In this document: piece by piece, positions 42,939-51,009 of the stretch
Position numbering within the stretch: position 1 is the first letter of the stretch
Layout of the letters: every line of letters begins with the position of its first letter
NCBI GenBank assembly: GCA_001898625.1
Contig: MKUP01000020.1
Coordinates: 32,541 to 86,400, forward strand
From: Burkholderiales bacterium 67-32
GTDB taxonomy: Bacteria > Pseudomonadota > Gammaproteobacteria > Burkholderiales > Burkholderiaceae_B
Reading direction: 5' to 3'
DNA length: 53,860 nucleotides
Program-made: the position numbers and the translations under genes
Notes under the pieces: generated by a model
Databases searched by the model: none
The model's input: the letters and a program-made list of their open reading frames with translations, nothing else
Told to the model about the DNA's origin: nothing

Positions 42939-43972
42939 AAACGGTGCCTGATGCCGACGTCGAAGCCCTTCTGGCCATAGACCGGCGTCGTCGCATCGCC
43001 TATCGCGTACGCCGCGCCCGAGCGATTGCGGAACATGCCGAACGAGGTGTACAGGTTCGTTCGCTTGGACAAGGCATAGGTATAGCCCACCGCATACAAC
43101 GTCGCCTTGGCACCGGTGGCCCCGATCCGGCGCTGGTCGCGCGCATGGGTGATGCCGCCGAGCACCGTATGCGGCCCTCGCGACCATTGCAGGCCGGCCA
43201 TGTAGATGTTGACGTTCGTATCCGCGACCGTCGCCCCCGGCACGCCGTTCAAGGTGGACCGAACGGCCTGGAACGCCGAATACACCGTGACCGCTCCGGC
43301 GCGGTAGCTTCCCGTCAGCGCGACGGAGTGGCTGGTGGCCGTATCAGCGGCATTGCGTTGGTTGTAGTAGCCCAGCGCCACGCGGGCAGGACCGTCCTGG
43401 TAGCTCAACGCGCCGTTGTAGGAACGCGCGGCCGAGCTGTTTCCCGCAACCTCGCCAAAGCCATACAGGAAGCCCGCAGCCCATCCCCGCCACCTCGGGG
43501 TCGAGTAGGACACCGAATTGTTGATACGGGAATTCGTGCTGAAGACGTTGTTCATCCTCCCCATCAACCCCATGCCGAACGGATCCGCGGGCAAGATCGC
43601 ATCGAGGTAGAACGGGCTGTACTGCCTGCCCAGCTTGACGTTCCCCAGCGGCGTATCCAGCCCCACATGGGCCTTGCGTCCGAACAGCGCGCCCAGCGTC
43701 GACGTGCCGGTGTCCGTATTGATCCCTGCCTCCAGGTCGAACGTGGCTTTCAACCCGTTGCCCAGGTCCTCCACGCCCCGCAGCCCGAAGCGCGACCCGG
43801 ACTGTCCTCCTCCCGTCAGCGACGACACGTTTCCCTGCTTGGGTGCGATCGCGTCGGACTGATGGACGAAACCGGAATCCACGATCCCGTAGATCGTCAC
43901 CTGGGCCTGTGCAACGGCGCAGTTCCCCGCCCCCAGGCAAAGCACTCCCCCGACGATGGTAGTCGTCTTCAT
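42935..43972 (-). CDS. Outer-membrane porin, Rieske operon
   Basis: A 345-residue porin with a signal peptide ending AQA (residues 21-23), then QVTIYGIVDSGFV, SRFGLRGVEDLGNGLKATFDLE and a C-terminal Phe (FDVGIRHRF). This is the Burkholderiales porin pattern. The start at 43972 has GGAGGGGAA just upstream, and an in-frame ATG at 43990 is less likely. It is the last gene of the Rieske-hydrolase-reductase-Bug-porin run and probably passes the same substrate. Confidence 0.93.
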   Translation of the reverse strand: MKTTTIVGGVLCLGAGNCAVAQAQVTIYGIVDSGFVHQSDAIAPKQGNVSSLTGGGQSGSRFGLRGVEDLGNGLKATFDLEAGINTDTGTSTLGALFGRKAHVGLDTPLGNVKLGRQYSPFYLDAILPADPFGMGLMGRMNNVFSTNSRINNSVSYSTPRWRGWAAGFLYGFGEVAGNSSAARSYNGALSYQDGPARVALGYYNQRNAADTATSHSVALTGSYRAGAVTVYSAFQAVRSTLNGVPGATVADTNVNIYMAGLQWSRGPHTVLGGITHARDQRRIGATGAKATLYAVGYTYALSKRTNLYTSFGMFRNRSGAAYAIGDATTPVYGQKGFDVGIRHRF

Positions 43973-44021
43973 TTCCCCTCCATTGATCATGATTCGATAA
44001 AGCGACAGCCCGGCGGCTGTG

Positions 44022-45023
44022 CTATTGCGACTTGACGTTTGCCTGCTTCACGATGGCCTGCCAGCGCTCGATCTCCCCGGCCAGTTGCGTCCTGGTCCGG
44101 GCCGCGGAATACGGCTCGGGAATGCCCGAACCTCGCGAACGGGAAGCCTGCTGCAAGTCGGGCTGGGCCAGGGCGCGCAGGATCTCCGTATTCAAGGTAT
44201 TCACGATATTCGCGGGTGTGCCGGCCGGCGCGACCACGAAGGTGGACGTCGTCACATCGCTCCCCGGCAAACCCACATCCTTCATCGTGGGAACGCCCTT
44301 CATGCCGGGCAGGTCCTGCAACTGGTTGGTTCCGCTGACGGCCAGCGCCCGCGCCTCGCCGTCGCGCAGCGAGCCGACAATACCGGGCACCAGTTCGAAG
44401 GCCGCGTCGACTTCCCCCGCCCTCACCGCGGTCGTCAGCTTGGCCGCCGTGCCATAGGGAACGATGACGAAATCCCCCTTGAGCTCCTCGCGCACCAGGG
44501 CCGCGCCCAGGTACTGGATCCCTCCGGCCACGTCGCCCGTGGCCACCGTGATCCGCCCCGGCTTCGCCTTGATCTCCCGGATCAGGTCGTCCATGGTCTT
44601 GAGCGGCGAATCGCGCTTGACGACCACGGCGAGCTGGCCCGTGCTGACCTGCGCGACGGGCTCGAAGTCGCGCAGCACGTCGATGTTCTTGGCGGCGAAG
44701 ATCGCATCGCCGATCGCGGCCTTCGTGCCCACGATCATCAGCGTGTAGCCGTCCGGTTCGGCGCGCTTGACCCGCTGCATGGCGACGATGCCCCCGGCCG
44801 ACGGCTCGTTGATGACCACGACCTGCGTATTCATGGCCACGGAAAGTTTCTGGGCCAGCACCCGTGCGGTAATGTCGGACGAACCGCCCGGTGCCGCCTG
44901 GACGATGAGCGATATCGGGCGGGACGGATAGCCATCCGCGGCCGATGCCGCCGCATGGACGATCAGTGCCAGACAGGCCGCCCCTTGCAGCACGACCCGG
45001 AAGTTTCTCGATCTGCTTTTCAT
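44022..45023 (-). CDS. Bug-family periplasmic solute receptor, Rieske operon
   Basis: A 333-residue TctC/Bug receptor with a signal peptide ending ASA near residue 28, then DGYPSRPISLIVQAAPGGSSDITAR. The first loop is VQAAPGGS rather than VPFxxGG and the second is INEPSAGG, both unusual, so the pocket may be altered. PDGYTLMIV and the VPYGTAAKLTTAVRAGE segment are present. It begins 47 bases after the quinone reductase stop with AGGAG before its ATG. Confidence 0.9.
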   Translation of the reverse strand: MKSRSRNFRVVLQGAACLALIVHAAASAADGYPSRPISLIVQAAPGGSSDITARVLAQKLSVAMNTQVVVINEPSAGGIVAMQRVKRAEPDGYTLMIVGTKAAIGDAIFAAKNIDVLRDFEPVAQVSTGQLAVVVKRDSPLKTMDDLIREIKAKPGRITVATGDVAGGIQYLGAALVREELKGDFVIVPYGTAAKLTTAVRAGEVDAAFELVPGIVGSLRDGEARALAVSGTNQLQDLPGMKGVPTMKDVGLPGSDVTTSTFVVAPAGTPANIVNTLNTEILRALAQPDLQQASRSRGSGIPEPYSAARTRTQLAGEIERWQAIVKQANVKSQ

Positions 45024-45070
45024 GATGTCTCCTGTTGTTATAGCCAACGCCCGGGCCGCTTGCCCGGGCG

Positions 45071-46048
45071 CTAAGGCACGAGCACCGAAACTCCCACCGA
45101 ACCGCCCGACTCCAGCGCCCGGTGGGCTTGTGCGCAATCGGCCAACGCCAGCCTCTGGTTCACGTGGACGCGTATCACGCCCGACTCGACAAGCTGGAAG
45201 AATTCGCCCGCCAGCTCCACGCGCTCCTTCCTCGTCGATGCATAGTCGGCCAATGCGGGCCGGGTAAAGAATGGCGACCCTCTGCGCCCCAGCTCGATGG
45301 CGTCGATGGGGGGCACAGGGCCGGACGACGCGCCGAAGCTGACGAACAGCCCCCGCCTGGACAGGACCCTCAGCGAAGCATCGAAGGTGCTCCGGCCCAC
45401 GCCATCGAGCACCACGGGCACGCCACGCCCGCCGGTCAGCGCCATCACCTTCTCGACGACCTCGCCGGTGGTCCCGCGCACGATCACGTGCTCACAGCCA
45501 TGGTCCAGCGCGATCCCGGCCTTCTCGGGACTCGACACGGTTCCGATCACGCGCAGCCCCAGATGCCGCGCCCACTGGCTGACGATCAAACCGACACCCC
45601 CGGCCGCCGCGTGCAGCACCAGGGAATCTCCCGCCCGCCACGGATGGATGCGCCGCATCAGGTAGGCCGCGGTCATGCCACGCATGGTGCTGGCCGCGGC
45701 CACGTCCAGCCCGACCCCGTCGGGTACCGGAACGAGATACCGCGTATCGACGATGCGCTCGCTGCTGTATGCGCCCAACGGACTGCTGGCATAGGCCACG
45801 CGGTCGCCCACCCGGACGTCCGCCACGCCGGCTCCCAGTTCCTCGACGATGCCGGCGGCGGACCGTCCGAGCGGCGACGGCAGTGCGACGGGATACAGCC
45901 CCGAACGGAAATAGATGTCGTTGAAATTGACGCCCACCGCGGCGTGCCGAATTCTTACTTCGCCGTAGCCCGGCGGCGCGACGTCGTACTCCTCGCACCT
46001 CAGGACTGCGGGTCCCCCCGTCCGGTGGAACCTGATCACGCTTGCCAT
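45071..46048 (-). CDS. NADPH:quinone oxidoreductase, zeta-crystallin-like
   Basis: A 325-residue medium-chain reductase of the quinone oxidoreductase/zeta-crystallin branch. VRIRHAAVGVNFNDIYFRSGLYP is the family N-terminus, and HAAAGGVGLIVSQWA the Rossmann loop near 145-158. No structural zinc cysteines. GAGGAG precedes the ATG. It follows the fumarylacetoacetase-like gene by 23 bases. It may reduce a quinone or enone made in the pathway; it is not a Rieske reductase (no ferredoxin or flavin domain). Confidence 0.9.
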   Translation of the reverse strand: MASVIRFHRTGGPAVLRCEEYDVAPPGYGEVRIRHAAVGVNFNDIYFRSGLYPVALPSPLGRSAAGIVEELGAGVADVRVGDRVAYASSPLGAYSSERIVDTRYLVPVPDGVGLDVAAASTMRGMTAAYLMRRIHPWRAGDSLVLHAAAGGVGLIVSQWARHLGLRVIGTVSSPEKAGIALDHGCEHVIVRGTTGEVVEKVMALTGGRGVPVVLDGVGRSTFDASLRVLSRRGLFVSFGASSGPVPPIDAIELGRRGSPFFTRPALADYASTRKERVELAGEFFQLVESGVIRVHVNQRLALADCAQAHRALESGGSVGVSVLVP

Positions 46049-46071
46049 CGCTGCTCCTCGTCCTGGACGGC

Positions 46072-47424
46072 TCAGGCTTGCGGCCGGGCGGGCAGGACCG
46101 TGGCGACCGCGTCCCCGAACCCCAGCCTCGGCCATCCTGCCTTCTGGCAATGGGCCCGCACGATCACCGTGTCCCCATCCTGCACGAACGCCCGCTCCTC
46201 GCCGTTGGGCAAGTGGAACGGCTGGCGCCCGCCTCGGGTGAGTTCGAACATGCAGCCGCAGGCATCGTCGCCCGGCCCGGAGATCGTGCCCGTACCGATC
46301 AGGTCCCCCGTCTCCAGGATGCAGCCATTGAGCGTGTGATGGGCCACCATCTGCCCAGGCGTCCAATAGGCGTCCGTCAGGCGGCTGACACCCAACGACA
46401 CCGGCCCCTCTCCCGCCGCGGCCAGTTGCTCGGTCAGCAGCAGCACCTCCATGCGCACGTCCAGCATGCCCCGCGCGCGATTTCCGTCCGAATCCAGGCA
46501 GGCAGGCGCGGCCGGCTGGCCATCCGGCCTCGACATCGCCACCCGGTAGGGTGCCAGGGCTTCGGCTGTCACCACCCAGGGCGAGACCGTCGTCGTGAAA
46601 CTCTTGGACAGGAACGGCCCCAACGGCTGGGACTCCCACCCCTGCATGTCCCGCGCCGTCCAGTCATTCAGCGCCGAATAGCCGAAGATCGCCGCGTCCG
46701 CGGCATCCACGTCCAGCTGGTCGCCCTGCGCGTTGGAGGTACCCACGTAGATGCCGAGCTCGACTTCGTAGTCCAGCATCCGCGTCGGGTCCGTCAGGGG
46801 CCGGTCGTTCTCGAACCGCCCCGCCTGCCCCCGGGGACGGGCAAAACTGTATCCGCTGGCCCGGACCGTCGATACCCTGCTGTGATAGGCGATCGGGCTC
46901 CAGACGAAACTCTGGGGAAGCTCGGGATGATCGGGACGCTTGACCCGGATCACCTTGGAGATGTGATGCATCGAGGCCAGGTAATCCGAAAAATTGCCGA
47001 TCTTCAGGGGGAGCAGGAACTCGGCATCGGCGATGGGATGCAGATGTTGCTCGGCTTCCCGCCGGCATGGCGACCCCTCCCGCAACAGCCGCGACAATCC
47101 CAGCCGCAGGCGCGCCCAATGCACCGGCCCCAGTTCCATCAGCGCCTTCATCGACGCGCCGCGACAGGCCTGGACCGCCGGCCCGCACTCGGCGGCCAGG
47201 CTGGCCCCCATCTCGCCGATGTCCAGGACCAGGTCGCCGATGCCCGCGCCGACGCGGAAATCACCCCCTTGGTGCCCCGACCTGAAGACCGCCAGCGGCA
47301 GGTTCTGAATGGGAAAACCGGCATCGGCACGGTTGGCCGAGACCACGAACGAACGCAGCGCCGGATCATGGGTCTCGTTCAAATGCGCCGAACCCGACCC
47401 CGTGGAGAAGGAAGCATCACGCAT
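46072..47424 (-). CDS. Fumarylacetoacetase-family hydrolase
   Basis: A 450-residue protein with the full fumarylacetoacetase architecture: an N-terminal SH3-like domain (residues 20-130) and the C-terminal FAH catalytic domain. LDYEVELGIYVG carries the metal ligand glutamates, LNDWTARDMQGWE and PLGPFLSKSFTTTVSPWVV are typical of true FahA enzymes, and the HHTLNGCILETGDLIGTGTISG segment follows. It cleaves fumarylacetoacetate or a close 1,3-diketone to fumarate plus acetoacetate. It overlaps the Rieske gene by eight bases. A CoA-transferase pair that can use acetoacetate lies upstream. Confidence 0.93.
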   Translation of the reverse strand: MRDASFSTGSGSAHLNETHDPALRSFVVSANRADAGFPIQNLPLAVFRSGHQGGDFRVGAGIGDLVLDIGEMGASLAAECGPAVQACRGASMKALMELGPVHWARLRLGLSRLLREGSPCRREAEQHLHPIADAEFLLPLKIGNFSDYLASMHHISKVIRVKRPDHPELPQSFVWSPIAYHSRVSTVRASGYSFARPRGQAGRFENDRPLTDPTRMLDYEVELGIYVGTSNAQGDQLDVDAADAAIFGYSALNDWTARDMQGWESQPLGPFLSKSFTTTVSPWVVTAEALAPYRVAMSRPDGQPAAPACLDSDGNRARGMLDVRMEVLLLTEQLAAAGEGPVSLGVSRLTDAYWTPGQMVAHHTLNGCILETGDLIGTGTISGPGDDACGCMFELTRGGRQPFHLPNGEERAFVQDGDTVIVRAHCQKAGWPRLGFGDAVATVLPARPQA

Positions 47425-48748
47425 GTTGCCGCTCCTTGGTCGCCACGCCCGCCCCTTGCGCCTCCAGGAACGCCGTGCGCAATGCCTTGCGCTCCTCGCG
47501 CAGCTCGACGTTGTGGTATGCGAGCTGATCGACTGCGGGTGCGATCACCTCCGACGTTCCGCGCAGATCGGTATAGGCAATACCGCTGCCATCGCCGTTG
47601 GGCCCCAGTCCCAGCGGCCTTCCTCCCCGCTCAAACTCGTCCAGCCCCTGGAAGAAGCGCTGTCGCATCTTGGCGATGACCAGATCGCTGGCGCCCAGAT
47701 GTTCCTTCGTGCGGTCCACGATGGGCACGCTTTCGGCCACGGCGGCATCCTCGGCGCGCAGGTCCTTGAAGCCCGACCAATGCCCGAGCTTCATCGCCTC
47801 GCGGTTCTGGCCGAAGTCCTCCCGGCCGCGATCCAGCGAGTTCCGCAGGAAATCGTCATGGTCGACGAACTTCAAGCCCAGCGCGCCCCGCTCGATCGAC
47901 TGCTTCTTCCACCACTCCTGGGTGTGGACCATGTCCCACTCGAAGCGCCAGAAAGCGGTCCGCCGGTTGTTGATCGGGATCATGAACAGCACGCGCCCTT
48001 CATCGGTGCGCATGCTGCCGTTCAAGACCGTGAACGGCGCCAGGTACTCCGTCACGCGCAGATAGACCTGGCCGTCCTCCCGCTCCCGCCGCGAGTAGGC
48101 CTGGAACCCGTAAGGCGTATCCACGACCGACAGCTTGGGCGCATGCACGCCCTTGATCGCGACGACGCTTTCGTTGATCTCCGCCTTGACCGGCTGGGCA
48201 TGCAGGAGCCCGATGTGGGCGGAATCCAGCAGCGTTTCCAGGTTCTGCGTCCAGTTCGAATCCGTATATCCGACCCGGGCGCGGCGATGCTCGGCCGGCA
48301 GGAGGCAGAACTCCCACTCGGGGAAGACCGGCGGCTCACCCGGCCCCAGATACACCCACAGCGCGCCGCCCGCCTCCCGGACGGGAAAAGCGGGAACCTT
48401 GATGGTCGAACAGAAGCGGGGATTGGATTCCGACGGTGTGGCGATGCACGTGCCCGACACGTCGAACTTCCAGCCGTGGAAGATGCACGTCAGCGCATTG
48501 TCACCGGTTCGGCCCAGGGCCAGGGACGCCCCGCGGTGCGGGCACTGCTCCTCGAAGAACCCGACCTTTCCGCTGCCGTCGCGAAAGGACACGAACTTCT
48601 CGCCCAGCAGCTCGACCTTCCTGGGCGGACCATTGGGGTCGAGCGCCTCGGATCTCAGGTAAGGGAGCCAATAGCGGCGGGCCATGTCGTGCAGGATGGA
48701 ACCCGGCTCGACATCGTTGTAGCGGTCATTGTCTGCTGCGGACAGCAT
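47417..48748 (-). CDS. Rieske non-haem iron aromatic oxygenase, phthalate-dioxygenase-like
   Basis: A 443-residue oxygenase alpha subunit. The Rieske 2Fe-2S ligands are C69 and H71 (QCPHRG) and C88 and H91 (CIFHGWKFD). The mononuclear iron site holds bridging D175, H178 and H183 (ETLLDSAHIGLLH). Size and sequence place it with phthalate 4,5-dioxygenase-type, alpha-only oxygenases. No reductase component is near, so electrons must come from another locus. It is first in the operon leading to a hydrolase, reductase, Bug and porin, implying initial attack on the imported aromatic acid. Confidence 0.92.
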   Translation of the reverse strand: MLSAADNDRYNDVEPGSILHDMARRYWLPYLRSEALDPNGPPRKVELLGEKFVSFRDGSGKVGFFEEQCPHRGASLALGRTGDNALTCIFHGWKFDVSGTCIATPSESNPRFCSTIKVPAFPVREAGGALWVYLGPGEPPVFPEWEFCLLPAEHRRARVGYTDSNWTQNLETLLDSAHIGLLHAQPVKAEINESVVAIKGVHAPKLSVVDTPYGFQAYSRREREDGQVYLRVTEYLAPFTVLNGSMRTDEGRVLFMIPINNRRTAFWRFEWDMVHTQEWWKKQSIERGALGLKFVDHDDFLRNSLDRGREDFGQNREAMKLGHWSGFKDLRAEDAAVAESVPIVDRTKEHLGASDLVIAKMRQRFFQGLDEFERGGRPLGLGPNGDGSGIAYTDLRGTSEVIAPAVDQLAYHNVELREERKALRTAFLEAQGAGVATKERQHA

Positions 48749-48779
48749 GGGGCATTCTCCAGGATCGTTCCGTCTCCGC

Positions 48780-48808
48780 GTTCCCCGGCGCCTGATGGAC
48801 CGGGGAAC
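48780..48808. promoter_or_regulatory. Inverted repeat upstream of the Rieske operon
   Basis: GTTCCCCGG (48780-48788) and CCGGGGAAC (48800-48808) are perfect nine-base arms around 11 bases, 32 bases before the Rieske ATG. Flanking CGTTCC (48766-48771) and GGAACG (48814-48819) add a nested second pair. A regulator-binding or leader hairpin site is likely; no binder is known. Confidence 0.5.
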
Positions 48809-48935
48809 ACCTTGGAACGGATTCTGGCGTGCCGCTCGCGGTTTGTTGACCGCCGCACCATCGAGAATGTCCGCTTTGTTTCAAACCCGGGGCCACGAAA
48901 GATCGTTCCCACCCCGGAAGCCCGCCAGTACCGCC

Positions 48936-49580
48936 CTACACCCCCTTCAACGGCACGCCGGTCTTGGCCTGGATCTCATCGGCGCTGACGCCTTCGGCCA
49001 ACTCCACCAGCACCAGTCCGTCTGCCGTCACATCGATCACGCCCAGGTCGGTGATGATGCGATCCACGACGCCCACGCCCGTCAGCGGCAGCGTGCACTC
49101 GGGCAGTATCTTCAGCTCGTGGCCACCATCCTTCTTCCTGGCCACGTGCTCCATCAGGATCACCACCCGCTCGACGCCGGCCACGAGGTCCATCGCACCC
49201 CCCATGCCCTTGACCATCTTGCCGGGAATCATCCAGTTGGCCAGGTCGCCCTTCCCGCTCACCTGCATGGCGCCCAGGATGGACAGGTTGATCTTGCCGC
49301 CGCGGATCATCGCGAAGCTCTGGTCGCTGCCGAAGATCGACGATCCCGGCAGCGTGGTCACGGTCTGCTTGCCCGCGTTGATGAGGTCCGCATCCACCTG
49401 GTCGTCGGTCGGGAACGGGCCGATGCCCAACATGCCGTTCTCGGACTGCAGCCAGACCTCGATATCGCCCGGCACGTGGTTGGCCACCAGGGTCGGGATG
49501 CCGATCCCGAGATTCACATAGAAACCGTCACGCAGTTCCCGGGCAGCCCGCGCCGCCATCTGATCCTTGCTCCATGCCAT
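48936..49580 (-). CDS. scoB: 3-oxoacid CoA-transferase subunit B
   Basis: A 214-residue beta subunit of the SCOT/CatJ-type CoA transferase. The catalytic glutamate is E47 in [11 protein letters not shown], and GGAMDLVAG and [17 protein letters not shown] are standard. It moves CoA from succinyl-CoA to acetoacetate or 3-oxoadipate. The gene lies immediately after subunit A (one base between stop and start) on the same strand. Succinyl-CoA:acetoacetate transferase is my first choice given the nearby fumarylacetoacetase; a 3-oxoadipate role is possible. Confidence 0.93.
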   Translation of the reverse strand: MAWSKDQMAARAARELRDGFYVNLGIGIPTLVANHVPGDIEVWLQSENGMLGIGPFPTDDQVDADLINAGKQTVTTLPGSSIFGSDQSFAMIRGGKINLSILGAMQVSGKGDLANWMIPGKMVKGMGGAMDLVAGVERVVILMEHVARKKDGGHELKILPECTLPLTGVGVVDRIITDLGVIDVTADGLVLVELAEGVSADEIQAKTGVPLKGV

Positions 49581-49581
49581 C

Positions 49582-50286
49582 TCAGTTCTCCGCCTTGGTC
49601 GTCGTGCGCTGCTCGATCCGCTTCTCCGGGTTGCGGTTCTGGACGATGCGATGGATGTAGATGCCCGGCAGGTGGATATCGTCGGGCGCCAGTTCGCCGA
49701 CCTCGACGATTTCCTCGACCTCGGCGATGGTGATCTTCCCCGCCGTCGCCGCCGCCGGATTGAAGTTGCGGGCCGTATAGCGGAAGCGCAGATTGCCGGC
49801 CCGGTCGGCGACGTGCGCCTTGATCAGGGCCACATCCGGCACCAGGGCGCGCTCCATGACATAGGTTTCCCCGTCGAACTCCCGCAGCTCCTTGCCTTCG
49901 GCGACCAGGGTCCCGACGCCCGTCTTGGTGAAAAAGGCCGGGATACCGGCCCCGCCGGCGCGCAGCTTCTCGGCCAGCGTTCCCTGCGGCGTGAACTCCA
50001 GCTCCAGCTCTCCGCTCAGATACTGCCGCTCGAATTCCTTGTTCTCGCCCACGTAGGACGAAATCATCTTCCGGATCTGCCGGCTTTCCAGCAGCTTGCC
50101 GAGCCCGAAGCCGTCCACGCCGGCGTTGTTTGAAATCACGGTAAGACGCTTGGCGTCCGACACGCGCAGCGCCTCGATCAGCGCCTCCGGGATGCCACAC
50201 AGGCCGAAGCCCCCGACCGCGATCATCTGGTCGTCTTTCACGACGCCCGCCATCGCATCGAGAGCGGATGGATAAATCTTGTTCAC
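49582..50286 (-). CDS. scoA: 3-oxoacid CoA-transferase subunit A
   Basis: A 234-residue alpha subunit. [20 protein letters not shown] is the CoA-binding glycine loop, and [51 protein letters not shown] and the [13 protein letters not shown] segments are typical of ScoA. It forms a heterotetramer with subunit B. It is divergent from the PAS-LuxR regulator across a 117-base gap that holds an inverted repeat. Confidence 0.93.
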   Translation of the reverse strand: MNKIYPSALDAMAGVVKDDQMIAVGGFGLCGIPEALIEALRVSDAKRLTVISNNAGVDGFGLGKLLESRQIRKMISSYVGENKEFERQYLSGELELEFTPQGTLAEKLRAGGAGIPAFFTKTGVGTLVAEGKELREFDGETYVMERALVPDVALIKAHVADRAGNLRFRYTARNFNPAAATAGKITIAEVEEIVEVGELAPDDIHLPGIYIHRIVQNRNPEKRIEQRTTTKAEN

Positions 50287-50363
50287 GACACCTCCTCCAG
50301 GGAACGGGACCCACCGCCACGCCCCGCCGCCAGGACCTGGCGGACGGCGTGCGTTTGAAAGAT

Positions 50364-50385
50364 ACTACGTACCCGTCTACGTAGT
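50364..50385. promoter_or_regulatory. Candidate operator between ScoA and the PAS-LuxR regulator
   Basis: ACTACGTA (50364-50371) and TACGTAGT (50378-50385) are perfect eight-base arms around CCCGTC. The site is 19 bases before the luxR-type ATG and 78 bases before the scoA ATG. It suits a dimeric regulator controlling both genes; binding by the neighbouring LuxR protein is inferred. Confidence 0.65.
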
Positions 50386-50403
50386 TTTGCTTAGGAGCCA
50401 CCG

Positions 50404-50955
50404 ATGTCGACCGACGCGGACTATCGCCTTGCCTTCGAAATGGCGCCCATCGGCCTCGTGCTGTCGAAGGACCGGATCATTGTCGATTGCAACAGCTATG
50501 TATGCGACGTCTTCCACGCATCCCGCGAAATCCTGCTGGGCGCATCGTTCCGCGAGCTATACCCGACAACCGAGGAATTCGAGCGCCTGGGCAAGCGCAT
50601 CGCGCCCATCCTGAACAAGCATGGCCGGTATGCCGACACACGCATCATGAAACGCGCCACGGGACAGCATTTCTGGTGCCGGGTAACCGGCCGGGCCTTC
50701 AACCGCGAACGGCCGCACGAAGCCGGAATCTGGACCTTCGAGGACGTCAGCGCCGAGCGGCCCCGGACCTCCGAGGCCCTGACGCCGCGCGAACGGGAGG
50801 TCGCGTCCCGGCTTCTGGACGGCAAGACCTCGAAGGTGATCGCCAAGGAACTGGATATCAGCCCGCGCACCGTGGAGGTGTTCCGGGCGAGTTTGATGAA
50901 GAAATTTTCCGCTGCAAATACCGCGGATCTGATTCATCGGATGCTGTCGGCATGA
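50404..50955 (+). CDS. PAS-LuxR transcriptional regulator
   Basis: A 183-residue regulator. A PAS domain covers residues 8-115 (MAPIGLVLSKDRIIVDCNSYV), followed by a LuxR-type HTH in 120-183 (ALTPREREVASRLLDGKTSKVIAKELDISPRTVEVFRASLM). There is no receiver domain, so the PAS ligand is probably the signal. An AGGAG site is just before the ATG. It is divergent from the CoA-transferase genes, which it may activate. Confidence 0.9.
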   Translation: MSTDADYRLAFEMAPIGLVLSKDRIIVDCNSYVCDVFHASREILLGASFRELYPTTEEFERLGKRIAPILNKHGRYADTRIMKRATGQHFWCRVTGRAFNRERPHEAGIWTFEDVSAERPRTSEALTPREREVASRLLDGKTSKVIAKELDISPRTVEVFRASLMKKFSAANTADLIHRMLSA

Positions 50956-50991
50956 AAGAAAAATACCCCCTTGATGTCGTCAAGGGGGTAT
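50955..50991 (-). terminator. Intrinsic terminator of the tannase-like gene
   Basis: A perfect 11-base stem (50963-50973 and 50981-50991, ATACCCCCTTG/CAAGGGGGTAT) with a seven-base loop is followed on the minus strand by a run of T (revcomp of GAAAAAT). It lies 19 bases past the tannase stop and may also catch the LuxR transcript weakly. Confidence 0.85.
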
Positions 50992-51009
50992 CGCCACGCC
51001 AGCTTGGCC

